A stretch of 64,000 bases of DNA from Astragalus membranaceus (Eukaryota; Streptophyta; Magnoliopsida; Fabales; Fabaceae), in contig CM076847.1 of assembly GCA_039519185.1 (NCBI GenBank), forward strand, positions 558,001-622,000, written 5' to 3'. Under the pieces are notes generated by a model. The model made no database searches. It was not told the DNA's origin and worked only from the letters and a program-made list of their open reading frames with translations. Below, piece after piece: positions 47,771 through 57,815 of this stretch (position 1 is its first letter; every line of letters begins with the position of its first letter). Made by a program: the position numbers and the translations under genes.

Positions 47771-48025
47771 CACCCCCAAACTTAAACCATTGCTTGTCCT
47801 CAAGTAATGACGCTTGACAAAGAACAAACAACACAACAACAAAGAAACAATTACATGAATTAACTGTACAAACAAGACAACAACAATATCTTTTTCTAAA
47901 TAAATAAAAAAAATTATTATTACTTCAGAACTCGCATTTGCTTAAGTCTAGAAAGCATAAATAACTCTTATAGATAAGAGTTATTACACCCCCAAACTTA
48001 AATTATTGCTTGTCCTCAAGTAATA
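47771..48025 (-). repeat. Polypurine tract of element B and its partial duplicate
   Basis: The block gagttatca + cacccccaaacttaaa + cattgcttgtcctcaagtaa at 47762-47808 is repeated at 47968-48018. The second copy is preceded by an LTR-start-like hairpin (ataactcttatagataagagttat). The interior thus holds a fossil LTR/polypurine junction about 205 bp from the active one. Confidence 0.7.
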
Positions 48026-49470
48026 ACACATTATATAGATAAACAAACTAACTTAAAATAGAATAACAACAACATAGAAAAACAAGGTCAGTTGCATCCC
48101 TAAATCAAACAATTTTTCAAAAATGTTCTTAATGGGCTAAAATTTTCAGATTCACACATACACACACAACATCATTGTTTTTCACAACATCTAGAATTAT
48201 TACTGCTCAATTGTGAGTGTGTGACTACTAGGTTCAGTTTAGTTCCTAGCTAGTTTCAACATTTCTCCTAGCCTTGGAAAGAGTGGCCTTCTTTTGGTTT
48301 AGCCAAAGAATTTTTCAAAAATGAGAGTAGACTAACAACTTCACAAAAGACTTGAGGGGCTTCAAAGCACATCAAAGGGCTTTGATTAGGCAATTTAGAT
48401 CATTGGTCAGTGCAAAAGATTTTGATTTGGTGATTTCTCAAACGCTGTAGCGTTTAGACGCTGCAGCGCTGGCAATTTGATGAACAAAACTAGTTGCTGC
48501 CTTTACTACCGAGCTCCTTATTTGCATTTCTTTTTCTTTTCATGCATTCTTGGAACAGCTCAGCAAATTATTTTAGACATTTTGCAACTTTTTTCAAGAC
48601 CACTTGCACACTTTTGTTTCGTTTTGCAGTGACCAAACTATCATCTTTGTTCCTAGCCTTAACATAACCGATGCACCCCCAAACTTAGCTTCAAATGCTA
48701 ATCTCAATTTTTAGTAAAAACTTGACTAAACCTTATCATTCGGAGCTAACTAGGTTCCTTGCTAAGCCTAGAGTTTTGTGTAGAAGCAGCAATAAGACTA
48801 GTCATTGTTCAAACAAGGCTACTCTACTCACAACACATAATCATCATTAAATTTAGCCCAGGAAGAAACATATTCTATTATTGAAAAACTAGGAATTGCA
48901 ACTGATCATGCTTTTCAATCAACAAACATAACATTAAACACATTTAAGGTCCTCCCCCCAACTTAAGACCTAGCAGTGTTTCCACTACTCATGCAATTCT
49001 AATGGGAGAGGCCTATGACTAAAACTTAACAGAATTAAAAACAACATAAATAAAATTCTAAACATAGTGTTAGATGCAAGAACAGACACTATAGCACCTA
49101 ACAGATTTATTGAAAACAAACAAACAACATTTTTTTTTATTTTTTTAAAGAAGGGTTAGAGTACTGTTTGCTAACCCAGATTTGAGCCTATTGCTTGCTC
49201 TGGTGGGCACTGTGGTGGCTCTGCTACTGGACTTTTCTTTTCTGCCGCTACAGCGCTAGGCGTTGTAGCATCAGCCGCTACAACGCTAACTGGCACTTCT
49301 TCTTGTGGAGGGTCATCTGCCAACTTGGTCCCAAGGTTTTTCCTTTGGTGGCTTCTTTTCTCACTTCACAAAATTCACATCTGCACAAAAGAAAAATTTA
49401 AAAACACAAAATAAGTTAATTTAAGAACCTTGGGTTGCCTCCCAGGAGCGCTTTGTTTAAGAGTCCTCAG
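48026..49470 (-). other. Non-coding interior of element B
   Basis: No frame of note. Palindromic units occur at 48444 and 48460 (GCTGTAGCG, GCTGCAGCG) and as a regular triplet at 49246, 49261 and 49276 (15-bp period). A GGAGGCAACC block closes the region at about 49434-49470. Confidence 0.6.
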
Positions 49471-49475
49471 CCAGA

Positions 49476-50185
49476 CTAAGTCTTGTGGTAAGTATCTTTG
49501 GCTAATGGCGGCTCTGGTGTAGGAGAGGGGACCCAATCATTTGTTACAACAGAATTACGTTCCTCCACAACAGATTTAGGCACCCTTGGCCTCATTTTGG
49601 CCACCATTTTTGTTCTTACAACTTTCTTTGGTGCTACAGCAGATGCTGCAGCACTGCCTTCTGATACTGATGTTGTAGCGCCACTTGTGACAACATTCAT
49701 TCTCAGCACTTTAGTTTCCAATACCATTGGTGGTTGTTTTGTGGCAGACTGAGTTTTTGGTGGATTTTGTTCTTTTGTGAGGTTGAGATGATTTTTGTTT
49801 TGGTGAGGGAAGTTTCTAGGAGATGGGGACTTGTGTGGAGTGGGTTGTTTTGGAAAGGGTAATTCCTCAAGTTGGGAGGATAGCAATGAAGGGCGTTGCA
49901 TATGATCAAGTGGGATACTCTCACTCTCCCTAAGGTCAATGGGAGGTATTTGAATAAGGTTTGATGGTTTGGCTTGAGGTAATGATAGATTAATGGCTGG
50001 AACTGTGAGAATTTGGAGGTGTTACTACGTGGAGGGGATGGTTCTTTGGTTGGTGATGGTTTAGGTGAAGGTGTGGTGGAAAGGTTTTGGGTGGGTGGTG
50101 AGGGATACTTCCTTACTTCCCTCTTCTTTCTTATTATGCTCTCCTTTATCTTTCTGATCATCTTCTTTTTAACTATTTTAACCAC
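49476..50185 (-). pseudogene. Proline-rich frame of element B (frameshifted)
   Basis: Two overlapping minus-strand frames (50185 to 49703 and 49901 to 49476) look like one former ORF. It starts lysine-rich, is then rich in Pro, Ser and Thr (KPSPTKEPSPPRS, QLEELPFPKQPTPHK), and ends with basic RTKMVAKMRPRVPKSVVEER. I do not recognise it. Palindromic units within it (49632-49680) are translated as alanine-rich peptide. It could encode an extra protein of the kind found downstream of gag-pol in some Athila relatives, but nothing here shows an envelope-like signal or membrane segment. Confidence 0.4.
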
Positions 50186-50334
50186 ATTCTCAACACCTCA
50201 GCTGCAAGTGCTGTAGCGCATGGTGCTACAGCATCAAAATTCCGCATACTTGACAGCACATACATACCACAAGTCTTCTTATTCATACCTGCAAAAAACA
50301 AAAACACATAAAAAACATAATTAGTCCTAAAAAT

Positions 50335-50372
50335 CTGGGTTGCCTCCCAGTAGCGCTTTGTTTAAGAGTCCT
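50335..50372 (-). other. Conserved GGAGGCAACC block in element B
   Basis: On the plus strand: gggttgcctcccagtagcgctttgtttaagagtc. It lies about 30 bp downstream of the stop of the 279-codon frame. Near-identical blocks are at 49434-49470 and, more diverged, 18181-18230. Confidence 0.65.
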
Positions 50373-50401
50373 TAGCTAGACTTTGAAATTCAAAACCCTT
50401 G

Positions 50402-51241
50402 TTAGGGTGGATAATAGGACAAGAAGAAAATATCATCCTTTCGCTTTCTCTTTTTGGTCAGAAATCCCATGTATTTGGCATATGGAAGCAAGTGTTCCCA
50501 TGCCCCAACCAATAAGTTTTTGGGATAGGAATTCTCCTTTTTTTGAAAAAATTGAAGCTCATCTTGCGGAGGGATATTTTCTTTAAGTACCAAGGGTTGA
50601 GTCTCACTTGTCACATGACTTTTTTCATTCCTCAACCTTGGTTTCTTTTCCTTGTCACTATTCTTGAATTTTTCTTTTTCTACAACTACAAAAAAAAATT
50701 GTTTTTCTTCCACAATTTCCACATGACCATATTCAAGCTCATACTCTACATTCTTTTTTTCTTCCTCTTGCTCAACCAATTCAGTAGATTCAATGGATTG
50801 AGCAAAAATTTCTTTAAAATCAGAGTTGCCTAAATGATAACAATCATCTTCAAACTCTACACTTTTTTCTTTCTTTTGCTCAACCACCTCTTCAACACAA
50901 CTCTCTTCTTTTATATGCTCCATTATTGTCTTAAAGTGAGCATCTATATTCCTACACGAAGCTTCAAAGTTGCCACTATCCACTTTGATATCTTGAAGGA
51001 ATTGAGTCAAGTGTTCTTTTAAATCAGAGTTTCCCTCATGTATTCCTTCAGTTTGAGCTTGAGAATATGAATCTTGCTCACACAAACCATTTCCCATGCC
51101 ATAATCCATATTTTGGGATGTCATGGGCATGAAATTTGTCTCATAACAGCCCCTTTCATATTCACTCCCGTGGAAATCATAGTTGACAAATTGTTGTTGA
51201 GCATTCATTGCTTGCATGGAGTAAAAATTCCAATGGTCCAT
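50402..51241 (-). CDS. Gag-derived ORF of element B, 279 aa
   Basis: An uninterrupted minus-strand frame starts 178 bp after the primer site (MDHWNFYSMQAMNAQQQFVN). It has a tyrosine/asparagine-rich N-terminus, a helical segment (HLTQFLQDIKVDSGNFEASC), a glutamate/lysine-rich centre, and a C-terminus with PYAKYMGFLTKKRKRKDD. That C-terminus resembles YAKFMKDVLTKRRRLGE near the end of element A's gag, so I infer a gag-derived protein lacking capsid and zinc knuckle. Its layout parallels the 343-codon frame of the 15176-21002 element. Both are intact in elements with no pol, which suggests a retained role, though recent insertion alone could also explain the intact frame. Confidence 0.6.
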   Translation of the reverse strand: MDHWNFYSMQAMNAQQQFVNYDFHGSEYERGCYETNFMPMTSQNMDYGMGNGLCEQDSYSQAQTEGIHEGNSDLKEHLTQFLQDIKVDSGNFEASCRNIDAHFKTIMEHIKEESCVEEVVEQKKEKSVEFEDDCYHLGNSDFKEIFAQSIESTELVEQEEEKKNVEYELEYGHVEIVEEKQFFFVVVEKEKFKNSDKEKKPRLRNEKSHVTSETQPLVLKENIPPQDELQFFQKKENSYPKNLLVGAWEHLLPYAKYMGFLTKKRKRKDDIFFLSYYPP

Positions 51242-51418
51242 GGCATAAAGTGGAATTTTTTTCTTTCAACTAAACACAAATAACAACAAAGAGAAACACA
51301 CTACAAACACAAAACACAATACAAAATAAAAAAATTGCTGGAAAAACAGAACACACTAAACAAAAGAATCTAAACTAACTAAACTTACTAACTAAACAAT
51401 AGAAATTAACTTTCACAA

Positions 51419-51436
51419 TCCCCGGCAACGGCGCCA
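51419..51436 (-). other. Primer-binding site of element B
   Basis: TGGCGCCGTTGCCGGGGA on the minus strand, identical to the sites in element A and the 15176-21002 element, next to the LTR starting at about 51441. Confidence 0.88.
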
Positions 51437-51440
51437 AAAA

Positions 51441-52940
51441 CTTGTGCGAAAAGTAGATGTGCAAGTATACACAATCGCAACAAGTAATATAATGATAAGT
51501 AAAGATCGTTCCCACGGAGATTGTTGAGTTTACTTCTATATTTAAATTAGTAATTTAGCTAGTGAGCAAAACAAGTAACAAATACAAGTTGTCAACAAGT
51601 ATTGTCATTGTGATTAACATAAATGTAAATGAATAAATAAAGATGTGAAAACAGAAATGAATTGAAAGTATTTAAGAGTGAGTTGGATAGCTCAGTAGTT
51701 ATGTAAATTCCCAAGAGTAGTGTTCTATAATATTAGATGCTGTAGCGTTAAGCGCTGTAGCGCTTCAGAATCCGTAGACGCTGTAGCGCCTTGGTGGCGT
51801 GCCTTTCAGTCACTATCGTCAGGGTTATGTTACAAGACTCCTATGTCAAGGCTCTAAATAAGGTTTACCCCTGTATATTAAGCTCATACAACATTTGCAT
51901 TATGAACTATTACTCCCCTATGTCTAGAGTTAAGTAGTGCTTCCTTTAAATGTCTTTAAAGGGTTTTCATTCATATCATTCATTGAGTTCTCTTTGTGAA
52001 CCATGTCTGTACCCACAAAGTTACCTTGTTTTAGTTGGCCATTCCCAAAACAAAGTTGAAAGCATTATGACACAAGGAATAAAACGCAAACATCATAATA
52101 TTACATAAAAGCTACTCAAAGTTCATTACACACTAAGAACAATCCAACTACAACAAGATTAGCTCATCACAAGTTCCATCAACATAATACAACTAGAGAG
52201 TATGTATTACCGTATGAAGACAAGAGAAGAGTGGTTGCAAAAGATACACTCCAATGATCCCAAGTAGCATACAAAGGATGAAGTTGAGGTGTAAGCAAAA
52301 CCTTGAATGAAGACTAGAAAACTATACTAAAAATAAAAGCTTAAGAGTGGAATAACAATGGAGGAAAACTACTATGTCAAGATAGTTCCCTCCATGTTAA
52401 AACTCTCTCTACGTATGTTACTTCTTATGATACTTCCTAAAGAAGCATTCTATTCTAATTTAATCTAACCAAGTCTTAATAAAATAATAATAATAATTCA
52501 TGATCATAAAACTTAGATATTATTCATAAAGCTACTTTACAAAAAGGTGTGATGATTAAAATCACCAACTATCACATGGGACACATGTAGGAGGCGCCAA
52601 GTGTCTTTGGAGCATCCACTTGCGTGCTGAAATGTCATGCTAAGGATAAGAGATAAGGGTGATGACTCATCATTTCAGCAAGTGGCTTTATAAATATCCA
52701 AATGTCCCACCGTCATATAGGCGCTGTAGCGTCTACCGCTGGTTTACCGCTGCAGCACTCAAGCAAAACATCAATATATTCACAAAGGCACCAAATGTGT
52801 CAAATGATAACAAACAAGCTCCTAACCCTTCTTTCCTCTAAATAACTAATATTTACCTAATATAGCACAAATATTACTTGAGAACTTGTGTTGATTTAAG
52901 TATTAAGAGCACAAATAACCTATATAAAATAGAGTTATCA
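51441..52940 (-). repeat. LTR (5' in element sense) of element B
   Basis: Nearly identical to 46270-47770, with scattered single-base changes (for example ggctctaaataagg versus ggctctaaataagt). The palindromic units at 51739, 51754 and 51780 have the same spacing as in the partner LTR. Confidence 0.9.
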
Positions 52941-53059
52941 AGGGCTTATCCTCGACACATGTTGATGCGGATGGGGTACGCACATTCATTGATGGGACTG
53001 ATGTGATTAGAGTTACACCTGATGGGCGTATCATATTGCAGATTGTTGGCGATTCGTAA

Positions 53060-53061
<2 letters not shown>

Positions 53062-53103
<42 letters not shown>
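53062..53103. repeat. (TA)n microsatellite in TnpA intron 1
   Basis: About 20 TA units directly after the splice donor. A second (TA)n of similar length ends exactly at the acceptor of intron 3 (53800-53840). Confidence 0.9.
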
Positions 53104-53107
<4 letters not shown>

Positions 53108-53795
53108 TATTAATTTATTTTTGTTGCCATTTATATATAACTTATATTTGGTGTAACAAAATTCATCTTTTTTTAATGCAGTTTTATTCCTTCGAAGGCT
53201 TCAGCTACCGCCATCACAAAAACAATCAAGGAGAATTTTACCAAGAGCTGGAAGAACTGGACGGAAGTTAGAAAAGATAAGGATGCAAATAAGAAGATGT
53301 TAAGATCATTTTTGGTAAGTTATTCGATTCTACGAAATAATTAATTTGGTGTATTATCTTATTGACTTGATTAATTAATTAATTATTGCCTTATAATTAA
53401 CAACATTATTGTAAATTTCTTAAATAGGAAAAATGTACATGGTATCTAGGGGAGCAAGCCGCAGTTGAGAGAGTGTTCCATAAGAGATGTTCTCATCGCT
53501 ATTCTGAATTGATGCGGAGGGCGCGCAATACGGGTACGAAGCCATCTTATATGGGAGACTCAACTTGGGCTGAGTTTAATGAGTATTGGCAGAAAGATGA
53601 AGCATTTAAGAATTATTGTGAGAAAGCCAAGAAGAACCGTGCTTCTGAAAAAGGTGGCTGCACACACACGGGGGGAGTGTTAATACTGCAACGCATTACA
53701 TGCGTTTGGTAAATTTATTACTTAATTTATTACTTGATTAATTAATTAATTATTTATAATAATTAACTAGTCATTTTCAATATGTGTATTTAATT

Positions 53796-53842
<47 letters not shown>

Positions 53843-55099
53843 TGGAGAGGGAACAAAGGCCAATCACTTTGCCTGAGTTGCATTGCCACATGCATATGGT
53901 GGAGGAGACTGGTGAGTACGTTACAGATCGGGCGAGGCGTATTCAGGTAAAACTACTTTTACAATTATATATTAATTAATGTTTATTATTTATATTAATA
54001 ATTAGTTATTTATTTGTTGGGTTATTTTTTTCAGGAGAGCTTCGAGGGTGGGATGGCTGAGTACCATCAGTCACAACAGAGCAGCGGGGCAGCTGTCGAT
54101 CCAGTGGAGGAGGCTAGAGTAGCTCGTGATGTTTGGGAGAGAGCAGTTGGTCCCCAAAAGACTAATCGTCTGGTAGGATCAGGTGGTATTGGACCGGCTG
54201 CTTTTCGAACAAGCATTATTCCGAGTCTATCAGACTCACATTCTGGATCCTCGACTGGTCGCAATTATGTTCCCAATGCTGGTGAGTTGAATGAGGTTAG
54301 GCAATTGACGCAGCAACTGAGCGAGGCTCAGCGTCAGATTGTCGAGCGGCAGCAGCAAAGCGATCGGGAAATTCAGGCGATTCGGGATCAAAGTGATCGG
54401 GAAATTCAGGCGATTCGGGAGCAGGCTAGGGTAGCTGAGGAGCGCATGGAGGAGCGCTTTAAGTTATTGCAGGATCAGATGGTGTCTCAGCACTCGAGGC
54501 CATCCTCATCAGCATCCTACCCGTCGCTGCCACAACAGCATTACTACCAGCAGCAGTATGCACCCTAGTATCCCCCGCCGTATGCACCCCAATATCCCCC
54601 GCAGTATACACCGCAGTATGCGCCGCCATTCCAGCCATACCAGCAGCAACATCAGTCACCCCGCCAGCCATACCAGCAGCCCCAACATCAGTCACCCCCT
54701 GATCCAGCCAAACCAGCAGTACCCCCAGCAGCGGTCACCCCCGCTGGACATTGATCTTAATGTCCAAATGTCATCGCTCAGTGCTTTACTTCAAGATGAT
54801 ACATATTATAATAATGTTGATGACATTGACCGGCGGATACCCCAGTAGCTTTAGATTATTTTATTTTTTTGTATGGATATTTTATTAATTGTATGGATAT
54901 TTTTTTGGTGATAATATTTTACTGTTTTTCCCAATTTTTATTTTTTTTAAATTAAAAATTAATTAGTTATTGGATTTTATTTTTTTATCAATAATTAAAA
55001 AAATTAATAAAATAATATATATTTTTAATTAAAACGATTTTTTTAAAAAAATAAAATTTATTTTTTAAAAATAATAATAATTTTTTTTTAAAAAAAATG

Positions 55100-55459
55100 G
55101 TACTTTGCGGCGGATTTGTGTCATTTGCGGCGGAATTTTAAATAAAATGTTTTTTTAAAAAAATTATATTCATTTTTTTAAAAATAAAACGGGTGCTTTG
55201 CGACGGATAACGGGTACTTTGCGGCGGATATTGGGAACTTTCCGGCGGATATTTTGCGGGAAAAATTTGTCCCCTTTTTCGGCGGATTATCCGCCGCAAA
55301 TTTGCGGTGGATTTTGCGGCGCCACTAAATCCGCCGCAACGCGTTTGCTTCGAGCTGGCTACCGGCGGCAAAATTCTGCCGCAAATTCCAAATATCCGCC
55401 GCAAATTTGGCTTTTGCGGCGGATTTTGCCCGCCGCAAAGTCCAACTTTTCTTGTGGTG
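55100..55459. repeat. Right subterminal repeats of CACTA 3
   Basis: Dense TTTGCGGCGGA and TCCGCCGCAAA copies run up to the terminal CTTGTGGTG. They match the left clusters at 39780-40145 and 41150-41450. Confidence 0.85.
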
Positions 55460-55832
55460 GTCTACGTCGGCCTCTAGGCAGATCGGACTTTTTTTAAATA
55501 GATCAGACTAAGACTTTTTTAAAATCCTATAGAGTAAAAAATGTCAGGCTATATGCAACCGAAAAAATCTTTTAGGCCTACTAGGCTAGCCTATTTAGGT
55601 AGATATAAATACTATTTTTATTATATTATATATAAAATTTTGTACTTTGTGTTAAGTCATAAAATTGGTAATATTTTCTGTTAATTTAAACATATTGGCA
55701 TACATCTATTTTTGACATATTTAAAGTTATCGTGATAAAAAAGAATTTAAATTAGATGTCATATAAAATAGAACTTAATTAATCTCACTAACTATTAGCT
55801 TTTTAGTCTATTTACAAAAACATACATCACTC

Positions 55833-57395
55833 TAGGGAAGGCAAAACGGGCCAGGCGGCCCGCCAAATGATTGCGGGTTGAGAAGTCGAGTCTGCCCCGC
55901 CTCGGCGAGGTGGCGGGCCAGCGGGCTAGCCCGCCATTAAAATTAGTAAATAAAAAATGTTTTAAATACATACTTTTTGGACTTAAAATAGGCGGGTTGG
56001 CGGGATTGTCCGCCCAAACCCGCAAAAAACAAGGTAAAAATGGCGGGTTGGTAGGTTGACCCATTACAACCCATAAAAAAAATTAAAAAATACTTAGAAA
56101 TAGTTAAAAACAAAGGAAAAAAGTAAAAAATAAGAACAATTAAAGTTGGCGGGCTACGACGGGTTGGCGGGTGAAATCACCAACCCAATGTTGACTCATC
56201 ATCACATGTATAATGTTGTTCAGTTTATAGCCAAAATATTTGTTATTTGAGTTCAATTCAGTCAATTGTGAAGGGAATTAGCATAGATCTAGATTGATGT
56301 ATTAGGTTTGAATTGTAACCAATTGCATTGGAAGACCTTCAATTTGATGTGGCGTCAACTAGCGAACCAGACACTTGCCTAGTGACGAAACAGAGAAAAG
56401 AAGGAAGGAAAAGGATTTGCCACTCTTCGCTTCGCGACCAAGCCAATTTGCAGGCCCATCGCGTCGCGAGGGGGACGGGTCGCGTCGCGACCCCTGGCCG
56501 AAAGTTACAGTTTTAAGCAGTTTCGCGCAATTGGGAACGGCACTTCGTCTTGGATGCGAGTATAGGGTTTTGAGCAGCAGCTAGGAGCGATTTTGGGAGC
56601 TTCTCTACACTTGGGAACAAGGAATTGAAGGATCTCATGTACTCCTCTTTGTGTAATTATTTTTTAATCTTATCTTTTATTCCTTTGATGATGTGTGACT
56701 AATCTTTTAGGGTTAGGGAGAGATGAATCTCCCCAATACTATTATGTGAACCCTGGTTCTAATCGATTCAGTTGTTATTCAATTTATCTATTGCCTTTAC
56801 CTTCGTCCGTAATGCTTTACAATCGCGCATGTTAATTGTATTGATTTAGGGTTTATGTTCACCATTGGGAAATGGGTATGTTAACCAGAAATTAGGGTTT
56901 AGGTCACAAACTTGATGATCATAGGAATATGGGATTGGGTTTGTGAATTCGTTAACTCTTGCATTTAATGCTTTGTCTAATGGTGATTCACTTAAGGAAT
57001 TAGGGTTTTCCATTAGAGAAAAGGGGTTTTGAGGTAAGGAATTGTCCTTAACCTATTAATTGAATTGAATCTGTTAAAATTGGGTAATTCATTCGAAATT
57101 GATTGAAGGTTCATACATGATAGCATAGGGGAGAGGATTTGATTCCTAATCGCTTGGTTCTCTTATTTCCATTACCAATCATTTGTTTTCTGTTACTATA
57201 AGGCACAAATACTATTTCAATTGTTCTACATCTAAGAATTAATATACTTGCTTATTGATAATAACTCTCAATCCCTGCGGATACGACTTGGTTCTTACTG
57301 TTTTACTATTACTTGCAACGATTCGGTACACTTGCCGAAATCTTAACACCCAACCCGCCATTTTTTGGCGGGCCAAGCCCGTTTTGCCATCCCTA
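55833..57395. mobile_element. hAT-like element 2 with nested solo LTR
   Basis: It begins TAGGGAAGGCAAAACGGGCC and ends GGCCAAGCCCGTTTTGCCAT + CCCTA, a good terminal inverted repeat. The flanks CATCACTC (55825-55832) and CATAACTC (57396-57403) are an 8-bp target duplication with one change, as expected for hAT. Its own sequence is about 400 bp, with many gcgggttggcggg strings and no transposase. It holds solo LTR D. Confidence 0.85.
56189..57348 (+). repeat. Solo LTR D (TSD CCCAA)
   Basis: It starts TGTTGACTC and ends CGAAATCTTAACA (1160 bp). CCCAA flanks it at 56184-56188 and 57349-57353. No internal retrotransposon sequence remains, as after LTR-LTR recombination. It contains TCGCGTCGCGA at 56459-56469 and 56480-56490 (21 bp apart) and a variant TTCGCTTCGCGA at 56426-56437. 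Confidence 0.9.
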
Positions 57396-57815
57396 CATAA
57401 CTCAAAGGTTGTAGGCTTTTGTAAAAAAATTGATGAAATAGACTTTTAAACAGGCTCTCAGGCTTTGCCAGACTTTCAAAATGGCCAGGTCAGGCCTAAA
57501 AATTGGGCCTACGATGGGCTACAGGTCAGGCTCAAGCCTAACAATTTCAACGCAGGTCAGACCTAATCTATGCAAAACTCGGCTCGGTCCGGCCTATTCC
57601 CATCTCTACTTGCATGCGATAATATTAACATTATTCTCGCGCCATGTGAATGTGAAACAAGCAGCTAAGTTATATGCCAAAAACGGCCTTCACTTCACAT
57701 GATCAGGATTTTCACTTAAGAATGACATAAAAATTAGTATTCATAGCAAAAGAAGATGAAAAATAGGATCAACAACTGATGGATACTCGTCCAAATGGAA
57801 AAAAGTAGTATTCAT

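Larger units (their letters stand above)
46270..52940 (-). mobile_element. Non-autonomous Athila-like element B, minus strand (TSD AGGGC)
   Basis: LTRs at 46270-47770 and about 51441-52940 (1.5 kb each, few differences) enclose 3.7 kb. AGGGC flanks it at 46265-46269 and 52941-52945. The primer site at 51419-51436 and the polypurine tract at 47771-47785 give minus orientation. The interior has a 279-codon gag-derived frame and a proline-rich second frame but no pol. It interrupts exon 1 of the TnpA-type gene, so it is younger than CACTA 3. Confidence 0.92.
46040..54848 (+). pseudogene. CACTA TnpA-type DNA-binding transposase, split by element B
   Basis: Exon 1 starts at ATG 46040 (MASHDDSGSDHDG) and runs to 46264, where element B interrupts it; it resumes at 52946 and ends at 53055. 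Further exons, with good splice borders, are 53182-53314 (SWKNWTEVRKDKDANKKM), 53428-53708 (FHKRCSHRYSELMRRARNTG, MGDSTWAEFNEYWQ), 53842-53946 (LPELHCHMHMVEETGEYVTD) and 54035-54848. The last has a coiled coil (LTQQLSEAQRQIVERQQQSD) and a proline/glutamine-rich tail. This is the plant Ptta/En/Spm (Transposase_24) family, whose members bind subterminal repeats. A TAG at 54566-54568 and a frame change before PLDIDLNVQM break the tail. Confidence 0.86.
39768..55459 (+). mobile_element. CACTA element 3 with two En/Spm-type transposase genes (TSD GTC)
   Basis: It starts CACTACAAGAATAATTG and ends TTTTCTTGTGGTG. The right end has one mutation (TAGTG to TGGTG). GTC flanks it at 39765-39767 and 55460-55462. 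Subterminal repeats are TCCGCCGCAAA and its complement. A catalytic TnpD-type gene (42231-45826) and a DNA-binding TnpA-type gene (46040-54848) lie in tandem on the plus strand, as in autonomous CACTA elements, but both are broken. The 6.7-kb retrotransposon B sits in the second gene. Without it the element is about 9.0 kb. Confidence 0.94.
39719..57608. mobile_element. hAT-like element with two nested insertions
   Basis: It begins TAGGTGTGGGAATAGGTC and ends GGCCTATTCCCATCTCTA, imperfect terminal inverted repeats. Its own sequence is only about 620 bp (39719-39767, 55463-55832, 57404-57608), rich in ggtcaggcct-like strings. CACTA element 3 and a smaller hAT-like element are inserted in it. 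The flanks (GTTATCAG left, CTTGCATG right) do not match, so one border may have been rearranged when LTR C arrived. Confidence 0.55.

Noticed and set aside
39711..57616. 8-bp target duplication for the outer hAT-like element
   Set aside because: The flanks GTTATCAG and CTTGCATG do not match, so I report the termini but not a target duplication.
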